Below are positions 11,871 to 23,000 of a stretch of 64,000 bases of DNA, one piece after another. Positions within the stretch are counted from its first letter, which is position 1; every line of letters begins with the position of its first letter. Position numbers and translations under genes: made by a program. The notes under the pieces are model-generated. The model was not told the origin of the DNA, ran no database searches, and worked only from the letters and a program-made list of their open reading frames with translations. The stretch is from Strigops habroptila (lineage: Eukaryota; Chordata; Aves; Psittaciformes; Psittacidae), in the NCBI RefSeq assembly GCF_004027225.2, contig NC_044288.2:15262744-15326743 (forward strand), read 5' to 3'.

Positions 11871-12616
11871 GCTCGATTCAATGTGACGGTGACACTTCAC
11901 AGCACATTGCATCCAATCTCATTTGAGGCTGACAAAGATTGTTTCTGTTTTATATCTATTGGTTTATTAATGGCCTACAGCCTCTTAAGCAGATGCATAT
12001 TCATTAGATAGCCAGCTGTTAGGAGGTTCCCAGATGTCGAAAGTAGCTCTGTCTTGCAATGCATTCTTTTTTCCCCCTTATCATGAAACAAAGTAATTGT
12101 AGCTCTATTAAAGAACCAGTTAATTACTGAACCAGTACCTTATGGCATGCTTAGAAAAAAGTAGGATCTGCACATTTGTGAGGAGTAAAGGCATGTTTGA
12201 ATATAGAGAGGAGCTGAGCCTTTGCTGTGCTGTACACATGTGGAACTTACATAGATGGAGAGACCTGGATTATACTCCATGTAAAGAACCATCAGCTGCA
12301 GCCATCCAGGGATAGACCAAGTTCATTTTCCACATTCTGCAAAATTTCTCTTACCTCTTGTCCTTCCTGATCTGAATAGTGGATGCAGAAGCACATAAAA
12401 ACTGAAAGTGAGACACATCTCATGTTTAAAGGTCATTTTACACAGAGAAGCAAACTTCCACAGCATCCCAGCTAGATCAAGCTGTAACCAGATCATTGAA
12501 CAAGCTGTACAGATTGACTTACAGATTGACTTACAGATTCCACAGGCCATCCTCTTCAGTCTCACAACATTAACCAGGCTCACCTAGTTGTCTTTGCAAC
12601 TTACTATTTTTTCCTT
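11871..12616. other. Intergenic, partly conserved-looking sequence
   Basis: Between 11880 and 12150 the sequence is AT-rich with homeodomain-like cores (ggtttattaatgg, agttaattactg). A 12-base unit ACAGATTGACTT is repeated 2.6 times at 12509-12539. No exon was recognised. Confidence 0.35.
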
Positions 12617-12722
12617 TCATAGAATCATACAATGGTTTGCATTGAAAGGGACCTTGGCACGGGGTTTGGAACCAGATGAGCTTTAAGGTCTCTTCCAGCC
12701 CAAACCATTCTATGATTCTGTG
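12617..12722. mobile_element. Two CR1 3' ends in inverted orientation
   Basis: The left arm, 12618-12639, is the reverse complement of a CR1 3' end. The right arm, 12701-12722, is a CR1 3' end in plus orientation. The two arms match at 20 of 22 bases, and similarity continues inward (attgaaagggacctt against aaggtctcttcca). The 106-base unit can fold into one long hairpin. Confidence 0.85.
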
Positions 12723-15319
12723 TTTAGCTTCCAATTCTCTCCTTCATATTTCTAGTTTTTGCCAGTCCCATCTGTCAGCATGTACCTGGAGCTATACCAT
12801 AAGCAGTTTTTCACTGTGCTGACAGTTCTGAGTACTAACAAAAAAAGAAAGAAGTTTCCTTTGCAAACCAAGTATTTTTCTTCAAGAGTTTCACTTTGGG
12901 CAGTGACAACTTGGGCTAAAACTGGGGAGAAGAAAAAAGGTATTTGAAAAATCCCATCTCCATTAAAAGTTTTAATCCAAACCAAGCGATGCTACTATCA
13001 AATGTCATATGCTATAAAAGTGTTTACAGTCACGCACAGAGGAACATGGAGGCAATTTTGTAGAGTAACTCCTGGAGCAAAGGCCTCTGAGAATAAAAGT
13101 GTCTTTAGATATTTGTTATCCTGTTATAGCTGGTATCACCTTGAGTATACAATGCCTGCCTGCATTATGTAAACACGTCATTGATAAATCCCTCCCCCAC
13201 CTCCCCTCAGCTCTGTCAGACCGTTCCTACCTGACAGCTATAGCTGAAACAGATGCTGCTATAAATACCCTTGTTTAGCTGGTTTGAGTATAATTTCTTT
13301 TGTAGAACATGGTGGATGCTCTAGTTACCACTGAACTTGCACCTGTGCTGGAATTTATTACTCCTTTGTACACATCAAGATGTATTTTTTGGATGATTAT
13401 ATAAAACACACACACGGGGGTGGGTTCTGATGCCCCTTTCACCTCCTTTTAAGTAGAGACATCCACTACAAAGGATTTCACTAATTTAAGTGAACTATTA
13501 TTGAATTTAGAAGCTGCAGAATCCAGAAGTAAAATTTACCTCTCATGACCAGTTAATTCCCTCTATTTACTCCCTGTAGGCTCCAAACTCCCCTGACAGT
13601 TGCTGCTTTTCAGCTCAGTGTGAAAAGTCCACGCAGCTAAAGCTGGCAATGGTCACAAGGCTTACAGTTGGGCTTCTGAACCTCGTGGACACTACCATCA
13701 TAACACAGAAGCACACTCAGGCTACTGGGCAGTTCAGTTACAGTCAGATCTGGCTATAAAACTGGAGAAGGAGTTGTACTAACAGAGTAGCATGAGTTGG
13801 GTTATGTTCAAGTTATATTAGGCAGCAGCCAATAAATGGTAGATCTGTCTCTATTCACACAGCAGCTCATTTGTATTTTTACCTTAAATGATATAACTTC
13901 TATTTTTAATACATTATGTTTCTCGTACATGAAATATTAGATATGGAAACATTTTATGATAACCATATTAAACCAGTTCAATATTGTTTTAAGCAAACAC
14001 AACCCACTTTATATTTGGTCTTTATCTAAAGATGTAAACCATATTCTGCTAAGCACTGCTGCCTATGATCCATGTCTTATAAGTTGGGGAGAGAGACTGG
14101 GATAAAAATTTCTGTGCAACGGGCTCCAGTCGATACAAGCTAAAGATGCACGGGGATGCAGCTGGCCCATGTGCTGAAGGAATCATTCTGGGTTTTCTCA
14201 TGTTTGTTTGGTTCAAAGGATGTTCTTAGCTCTCATCCACCTGCAGACAGCCTGCCTGGCTGAAAAACCCCTTTTTGCACTCCAAACAACCTCCTTCATA
14301 ATTAGGACATTGATGCATAAGATAAACAACTATGGTAGGGACAGTGAATCAGTTCAGTACTACAACTGCTCTATGAGCCTGTGTACCTTTGACTGAGATA
14401 TAATGGACACAACCACAAAGATCCACTCTAAACTGAGCAAGTGTTTTCCACTGGAGTCATTCTAACCCCTGACAAATATGCTTCTATAATTAATCTCTTG
14501 ATTAGAAGCTAAATCACTGGCTCCTCTGAAGAGACGGGAGCAACCTAAACAAGGATGTGATCTTTCAACACAAAACCAACTATTTAACCAGCTAAACTTA
14601 CCTTAAAGACAGCATTATGAACAGACTCACCCTTCTCCTCCAAAAACCTTCTAAAGGCTATTGAGAAGCACTGCATATCCCTTCAGCATGGCTAAGACAG
14701 CAACAGACTACAGGTTTAGTTTTCCTTGTCACCCATCCACCTTTCCCAGGAACTAGCTTTCTTCCCCCCCCCAATTTTGCATATATTGAACCAGTTTGAG
14801 TCTTCCCAGCTGTTAGAATCAGAGGTTTTGAAGATGATTATTCCCAATAAGTTTAAAGGTTTCAGAACAGGAACCAGAGTGATCTCTCCTACTCAGCCGT
14901 TAAAGCTTGCCTTGATTACTTTGATGTAACAACACTTGAAAGCTCCTATTCTTTGAAACTAATTTAAACACATTGAATTGTTGAAAGATTAAAAACCGCA
15001 GTCAGCTAATTACACTCACTCTCATCTCTTATTCAGCAAATGAATCACTTTTCATTACCACTTAGCTGAAGTACATGAATTTCTGCCTAATTAGAAATGT
15101 TGTAGATGGAGCATTAGCAAGGCTGGAGCAGGTCAGGATATCTTGCCTGCTTCATTTTTAATTCCTAACAGTAGAGGCAGATAGGAAAGGCTTCAGATAA
15201 GAAGTCATTAAACAATTTTAAATTATTTATAAAAATTACTTTGCCCAAATTATAATTATTTTTTTTCCCCAAATGCTCTCATAAACGTCAAATGGAATGA
15301 AAGGAAAAGCAGCCCAACA
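12723..15319. other. Intergenic, 3' flank of CLINT1
   Basis: AT-rich unique sequence with a short CA run near 13407-13417. No exon or mobile element was recognised. The stretch from about 14900 to 15250 contains many TAATTA-type cores and could be a conserved element. Confidence 0.4.
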
Positions 15320-16721
15320 TTGATTTTAATGAACATTTTAATGTTATGTATAACAGAACATTATGAATACAATGGAAACAAAGTTTTATCAATTTAATAA
15401 TAAAAAAGAAATCCAACATAAGAAAAGGGAGGCAATAAATTTCATACCTATAGTATAGTGCTTATTCTTAACAATGTTCCCGGCTTGTGAATATAACAAT
15501 GTCTTTGTATTCCGGATTCTAGAATCATGATTCATGTGAACTGAAATGCAGAATTACAGAAGGAAAACCAAAAACCCCCAAAACCTTAATTCATTCTTTT
15601 GTTTTCAGTACTTCAGTAAAATCTTTTGACTGCTACAGGTTTCCTTTATTAATATATATATATTTTACTCCTCTATTGGATTCCACAGCTGCTAATGCCA
15701 TATTTACACAAAAGAATCTGTGCAATAATTGTTGTATAAAAGCCAAGATCCAATGCTGTTGGATTAGGTGGGTTCATAGAATTACATAATTTAAGTGTAA
15801 TTCACCTTTATTGGTTTTGTCATTATGCAAAAAATACGTATTTTTGCCTTTTGACTGCTGCTGCTGCTGCTCTAAGCCAGTGGCTCCACAGGGATACGGG
15901 TGGTACAAACGATGCCAGGTGCCACTGTAAAAGAACTGCAAGAAAGTGCATTTTCTGAAAGGAAACCTTCCAACAGTCTCAGATAAAGCTTTTCCCAGGC
16001 TCGCACTGGATATCAGTTATAACATTAGAAGCATGTTAAGACCCCAAAAATCTTGATCACCAAATTGCTGAGAGAGGATTTTTACAATAAAAATTTGGGT
16101 ATCATAGCAGTGCGGCTGGAACATTAGCAAAAGTATATATACATTCCAGGTCCCTTTGAATTAGCCATAATCACATATGTAAGCCATTTTTTTTGGACAA
16201 AAATATATATTCTTATAAAAAACTGATCATAGTACTTGAGTGACTTCAATTGCGGACTCAGTGATAGTAAAAGGAATGATCCAATTATGACAAAGCGATC
16301 AGGGAGAGGGGGGAAAGAAAGTCAAGCTCTTCAAGAAAAAAAGAAAGGTATAAAATTAGATTCAAACATTTTTACCCAAACCCCATTTCCAGCCTTCCAT
16401 CAAGTTCTCAAAGTTAAAATTGGTTCTTCTATGTAGGAAAGGTTTTTTGATGGTCTCAATAGAAATTGGTTTGCAAAATCATCTAACACATTCCTTAGAA
16501 GAACCTTTCACCTCTCCAGAATTTGAACACTAGTTATTCAACACTTAGAAAATAGCTTTTGGTTCTTTATGTAGACACTTTAACTGATAAAGGAAAAAAA
16601 AAAAGCAGTATTGATCAGTGTTTTCCATCCCTTCCCCAGCTATATTTGTGCAGCTAAAAATCCTTCATTCCGTCTGCCCATTTATTTTCATTTTTCTTTC
16701 ATTTGCTTTATTTTACAATCT
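15320..16721 (-). other. CLINT1: CLINT1 3' UTR (right end sure, left end uncertain)
   Basis: The sequence after the stop is AT-rich and unbroken by recognisable repeats, as in a vertebrate 3' UTR. On the mRNA strand I see AATAAA at 16726-16721, 16712-16707, 16686-16681, 15812-15807 and 15650-15645, and ATTAAA at 15342-15337 and 15330-15325. The left border is set at the last pair and is a guess. Possible control sites are two Pumilio elements (TGTATATA at 16143-16136 and TGTAAATA at 15708-15701), a GCACTTT match to the miR-17 family seed (15949-15943), and a (CAG)5 run at 15855-15871. Confidence 0.4.
15855..15871. repeat. Trinucleotide run (CTG)5, (CAG)5 on the mRNA strand
   Basis: Five perfect CTG units plus a partial one lie in the presumed CLINT1 3' UTR. 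The run is short, so instability is not expected. Confidence 0.8.
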
Positions 16722-17083
16722 TTATTTGCTAAAATTGGCAAAATTTGCAAAGGCATCTTGCTTGGGTTGTACAGTCCCAGGAGTCAGAGAGGTCATAGCG
16801 ATATTGGGTATTCCCATTCCTATTGTGCCCGTCAAACCCATTCCTGTAGCTAGCACTCCCATGTTCATGTTCATTCCCATCATTCCCTGGTTCATCATAG
16901 GCGTGGGTCCCATGGAGGTCATTCCCATCGTACCTGACATCACACTGGGCATTCCCATCCCCACAGGAATGGGCCCTCCCATCAATGGGTTTGTCTGGGG
17001 TCGAACAGGCGTCATGTTCGGCTGAGGACTGAGGTTCACGGCTGCGAAGTTTTGAGTCATGACATTCATAGGTTGTTGTGTAT
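16722..17083 (-). CDS. CLINT1: CLINT1 exon 12, C-terminus and stop
   Basis: The acceptor is cccttctttgcag/ATACACAAC, with TAA at 16724-16722. It encodes NTQQPMNVMTQNFAAVNLSP, a Met/Gly/Pro-rich stretch (such as GGPIPVGMGMPSVM and MMNQGMMGMNMNMG), and ends QPKQDAFANFANFSK. The repeated Met-Gly pattern and the FANFANFSK end are diagnostic for CLINT1. It has 362 bases: two plus 119 codons plus stop. The stop codon lies inside an AATAAA hexamer. The Met/Gly codon pattern also opens a long frame on the opposite strand, which I treat as a shadow. Confidence 0.97.
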
Positions 17084-20000
17084 CTGCAAAGAAGGGAGCA
17101 GGATGCAAAAATCATTACCCAGAATCTGATGCTGAAAGCGCTCGTGTATTTTAAGAAACTTATGTGGTAACTGCTGTGAAGAAAGATAATGATGGCCAAT
17201 AATGTGGCTGTTTCACTTGTTTGCCTTGTGTGAAGACTCGGAAAACTTTTATCAGAGCTTTAAGTAGCATTTTATAACAATACATGCTACTGTGCATATT
17301 CTAGAGATCAAGAAGCCTGAAATCAAGATGCAGCAATGGTACAAATTCTATAGGAAAAACATGCACAGGTAACAATTTCCTAGCATGTCAGTCTCCATTT
17401 AGAAAATAGCATTTGTGTCACAACCATCGCAGCAGTTTAAGAAACATTATGACTAACTGTAGGAAAACAGTAATTGTCAGAACACCCCGTCTCAAGGACA
17501 ACCTGCCAAACACATACAGGGCTTGGTGTGCATGCAAATCAGTGCAATAATCACTTACTTTGTTGCTGCATCATGGTATTAAGTGATGGCTGCTGGGGTT
17601 TGGAAGGCTGCATCCCAGGTACTAAATTGTCCAAACTGATATTTACACTGGGATCTGACCAAGTTGAGGGTAGAGTTTTGCTTGCATTCTTCTGGACCAT
17701 CTCTGTGCTTGCATTATAAAGAGGGTTAGGCTTCGGCATCATAGTGTCCATGCTCTGCAGAGGCTAAAAAAGAAAAGTTTGTTGGGATTCACTTGAGACA
17801 ACTTACCAATAGGAATCAGGACTAAACAACAAGTATTAATTTTCCACACAAGACAATAAGATTTTTAGCCATGAAATTGAGCTTTTCCAAAGCAGTGTTG
17901 CCATGTGCTGCTATGCCACCAGAGCATAGTATCTTCTAAGCTAGCATCAAGCTCCCATATCAGTATGAGGAATGACAGTGATCATCTGCAGTCAGGTTTT
18001 GAACTCAGACATACTGATTTTTTTCCCTCCTAACACCAAATTGACCTGTTCTGTTTCCCAGAAACACTCTCCACTGAAGCAGGCACTTCTGTGTTCTGGA
18101 GAACAGACCAGTCCTCGCTTCCATCTACTTAAGACTAGGAACCTGTAACATCTGTGGAGGATGGCTTTAAGGTTTAAAATATAATCTAGTCTTCCCCAAC
18201 AAAGCAGCAACACTTCATAGAGCAATGAGGACCCCCTCAGAGAAGACCAGCTTAAAAAAGGCTTTTCAATAACATCTGACACCTTTTCTTTCTAGGAGGC
18301 TACTCCTAAACATTTTGGGGCGAAACTTTCTTACAAAATGATGACCACAACATCCAAGTGACCAGGTATGGGTTCCAGGAGTGGAATGGATTAATTTTCA
18401 ATGTTGTGATTAAGGAGAAGGGAAAAGATTAATTGGGAAGGTCAATAGCAAACTGTACAAATAGCAGCATACCTGTGACCTTGACATGGGTAAACTGATG
18501 CCTACAGCATTGGAGATCATAGAGAAATTCATGCTCTGAGAAGAGGTCATGGTTGTCTGAGAGGGGCCCATCAAATCAAAAAGATCAGTAGAATTTGAAG
18601 CAGTTGGAGGCTGGCTTGAAACTGTCTGTGAGCTACCGAAGAGCTCTAGAGCTGGCTGCTGTGCTGTGCTGCTGAAGAGCTCTCCAGATGAAGCACTGGG
18701 ACAAGGAGAAGCTTGGTTGAAGGCACTCCAGTCACCAAAGTCTCCATTTCCACTTGTTGCTGTACCTGAAGGAAAGGCCACAGTGTGAGAGGAAGGAAGA
18801 CAGAGAGAAGAAAGGCAAAAGACTTCAAGAAAGGAACTGAGCAAATGCCATATTCCTTGAACTGAAACAAATGAGAGCCGATCTGTGTCCGTCCAGATTA
18901 ACATCTGCAGGTAGCACCTCCATCTGGACATCATTCCTTCTCATGAATATTCCAACAGTTTTAACAAGGTAGCAAAGGAAATATGAAACACCCATGCACA
19001 GAAAGTAGAACGATGTTTGATAACATGTCACTTGTGGATGCAAGACAAGCAGGGACAGGTTTTCTTTAGTTGAAATACAACTGAAAGGTAACTTAGGGGT
19101 AGATTGGAGACCAGCTAAAACAACACCTGGAACTTTGATGATATTTATTTGCTGAGAGTACAGTTATCAGGAATGAGCCACCTGATAAAGCAAATTCCTT
19201 CACGATAAAACAAAGACAATGGCTTCAAACTTTGGTGTATACAATTAGTAACTCTGTATAAAACAATGCTGAGGGGAATAAATCCCAGAACTTCAAAAGC
19301 AGGTTGCCACGAAATTCTTATTTGAAGTGATAAGGAATAATTTCTTCCCTGTCCCATGAAGTGCTCATGTAAAACACATTAAGTTTTCCAAATTTGATTC
19401 ATGAACTAAATGCCTTGGCTTGACGCAAAAATGCAATCTTGGATCTAGCAATTCCTTCAGCAGAAGCTTTGCTGAACATTCAGTTCATCACTTAAGCTTT
19501 GTTTCATTTCAATATACCAGGGGTTTTGTAGACAAGCATTTAAATCCAAACACAGCAACTTACAGCTCGCTCTGTATCTTACTGCAAAGAGCCTAACAGT
19601 ATAAGCTGTTTGTAGACAACTCCAAGGGTACCTATTTCAGGATCACAGATGTCCAGAGACACAAACCAGTGAACTGAGAATATGTCATACCCTTTGAGAC
19701 AAATGGAAGGAGATGTTATCTCCCTTAAAACCACATGTTTTTCTATTAACAAGAAAAGGGTTACGGTGATAGGGGAAGAGAAGCTTGCAAAAACATATAC
19801 AGGAGATGCTAAAAATAAAGCAACACCATTTACACAGCTCTCATTGCTACACAATGCATCATGTTGCAAGTTCGGGCCATTGTACAGGTCAGCTTTTTGA
19901 ATATCTCACTGATACACTTTTAGTACTTCAGCTAAGTTACATGCAACATCATTGCTATATGAAATGAAGTTCTAATGAACAGCTAACTCACCCTTTGAAT

Positions 20001-23000
20001 TTCTTTCTATGAGTGAATGAAGACTCAAATGGAAAGCAGGGGTAGATGAATCTAGTGCCAGTTGCTGTTCCTAGCCTATACAATGGCTAGTCCTGTAAGG
20101 GGCATCCACAGCAATTTTCTACAACTGTATTTTACCCAGTCGAAAGGTACCTGCAGCAGTCTTTCACACGCCATGTAAATATTCATCGAAATACACCTTC
20201 AAGCTTTAGTCATCTTTATCTTTACCAATACATTAGAATTCAAAGAATAGTAGGAGAGTAAATCTGTTCAGGGAATCCAAGTATTGCCAACAACTTCAGT
20301 GCACGAAGTGGACTAATATTCATTAGCTTAGGGCCTTACTAGAACATTGCTTTGATCTCCCTCACAAAGAGGGGCTATATTAGAATGTTTCAATTAGTAT
20401 TACATATTAAAAATTAAAACCTACTTTAAATATTCCTGATAGATAAGTAAATGCTGAGTGTGCTCCTTCTACGTTCAGACCTGTGCACTGAGCACCAATA
20501 AAGGAACTGGGGGAAAAGGGATAAGGTTTTGCCCCTTCAGTAGAACTTCAAAGATGATTAATCAAGAAGGAAAAGATTTCTAGAGGGGCTTACGCTGTTC
20601 AGGAATGATTAATCATTTCACAAGACTCCTTGTCCCTTGCATAATGGTGATTGGAATAGATTAATCATGTTAATGCAGATAAAGGATTGTATCAATTTAA
20701 GACTGTATTCACACAGAAATTATTTGCATAGTAGGCGGCTTTGTGTTTGCAAAACAACTTGGTTTTGACTAGGAAAGCTTGTAAAATAATCAGAGCAGTT
20801 TTTTCCTGCCAAGCAAATTAAAGGTGTATTAACTAACCCATGCCTAGTGCAGCTTTCCTAACACAGCAAAGCAATAGAAGAGATATAAGCATGCTGGCTT
20901 ATATCAAGAGATATAAGCATGCTGGCAGAAGAGATATAAGCATGGCTAGCAGGTAGATTTGCTGATCAATCTCTTTGTTATTCTCTTCTCATTTTGGACT
21001 TAATCCTACACCCTGGCTGGGAACCCCCAGCCAAATACCAGTACTGCCCAAATTAACTTCACAAGAGACAGCCAGCCAGCTCCCTCCACCCCATGTGTGT
21101 TTGCAGCACTGTCCTGCCTGGGTAGCGCTGCAGGCTCCCAAAAACACTCCACCAAAACCAAAAAGATTACTTTAAAAGTGTCTTCCCAGTATGTATTTTT
21201 TTTCCCAGTCCAATTTTAAGGGAAACATGTTTCAGATGGAGGCCATGCCTATGTAATAACTTGTATGTTTGCAGGCAATATGACTGTGCATGCACTGAGC
21301 CAACCGTATGGACACTTGACAGCTCTAAACTGCATGCCATGCAGCCAGGCAAGGGCAAAACTTAGTGTTGGCCCAACAAGCATTACTAAAATCTTGCTTT
21401 TGTGATTGGCAGGAACTTCTTCATGCCTGACTTAAGATCTAGGTAACTTTTATTTAATAGGCTTCTCCTAAAGGGAAAAGAAGACTGTATCAAATTTCTA
21501 TTTAGCCAAGCTAATATAAAGGGTTGGTCAGCTTCATCCCACAAATGCATATATACAACTTCAAAGCCATTGGTGAGGTTGTACTGTGTACAGAAGACAT
21601 AACTAAATTCCCCTCCAACATACCAAGGTTTCCAATAGTAACCCAGACATCATTGGAAGCTTTGGAAATCATCTGTCTCAGGCTCCCCTGGTTATGCCAT
21701 CTCACATGGCCAGCAAAACTGTGTGTCCAAACAGTGAAAGGTGGGAGCTGAGGACATCTTGTAAGGACCCTTATTTTTCCAGCATGGGTAGGCTGCTATA
21801 TTCCATTGAACATGATCACATCTTTTTTTTTGTTGTTCAACTTACCCTTTTAATTTACTGTCCTGCCTGTAACATTGAGATTTAAAGCAATGGGCCCTCT
21901 GCACATGTCTGGAAACTATAGACGGCAGCACAAAACCATCCCCAGAACTTTGCAGTTCACAGCATTATCCCAAGCAAGCAAACCAGATTACCAAGCACTT
22001 TGTGCAAGTCTTTATCCCGCCAGAGCAGCTACCTTTTTAATATAATTAATTCCTACCTGTATCTGAAAAACTTGTAAACTCTGAGTTGAAGTGTTAGAAA
22101 AATGGCTGCTTTTAACTGCAAATAAAATAGTTGAATAACCCTGCAGATAACTTTGGGAAGACTATGAGGATTAATAATGTGAATGGTCCCATCACTACAG
22201 CCAATTTTCCAATCATTTTTGAAACACGAATCCCATCCTCTTGAAGCATTCATCACTGTAGAACTCCAGTTAATCCAGGTCCTTGCCCACAGCTCAGAAG
22301 TGGGATGTGCTAGGCTCTTTCTTAATTGTTTAGTGAGCACGTCAGCCAGCATTTAGACCTACACTTGGACCATTTTAGGTTCTACTTTTCCACTCCAGAA
22401 GTCACATCACCTTTCAGTGCATTTCAAAATTAGACTTGGAGCTATGTTTTAAGTCTTATTATACTTACATTAGTAGATAAACAGGGATATATTTGTAACT
22501 CCTACTAACATTTTCTGAAATACAGTTAATGAAAAGTTTTAGGTCCAATGTGACACATGCTGTGCCAGACAGGAGATATCTTCCTCACTCAATATAGCAC
22601 TTGTGGTCCAGTTACATAAACACAGTTTGCCCTGGAAAGGGAAGTGACTTGCAATAATACCATGTGGCATGTCTTTGCCTCTTTCTGCCCTTAAACCACA
22701 ATTCAACCTGTAAATTAAACCTACCTTGTGACGATGGGAAACTTGCTGAAGCAGCAGCTGAACTAAAATCAGCAAATCCTCCAAATGGGTCAGTTGATAC
22801 ACCTAGAAACAGAAGGAAGCCAAATGCTGTTACAGGATTGTGCAAAGATCCATTGCAACAACTTCATGTGGCATTTATGAAGAAAAGCTCTTCTGTATTT
22901 GGCACAATGGATTTATTGATTGTGCTGCCTAAGTCAGTGCTGTTTTTCCTGTTCATCACCATACTATATTTATACAACAATAAACTGGATTATTTCCAAC

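Larger units (their letters stand above)
18766..22724 (-). other. CLINT1 intron 9
   Basis: An intron of 4.0 kb. It holds three GATTAATC palindromes at 20556-20666 and a short imperfect tandem repeat with a hairpin at 20878-20951. Both are listed separately. The rest is unique AT-rich sequence. Confidence 0.8.

Noticed and set aside
16618..17025. Open frame of 135 codons on the plus strand, opposite CLINT1 exon 12
   Set aside because: It is the mirror of the Met/Gly/Pro-rich CLINT1 tail (Ile/Pro/Val-rich peptide) and has no independent support.
18410..18934. Open frame longer than exon 10 on the minus strand
   Set aside because: Only 18473-18765 is bounded by a good acceptor and donor and matches the family; the remainder is intron read-through.
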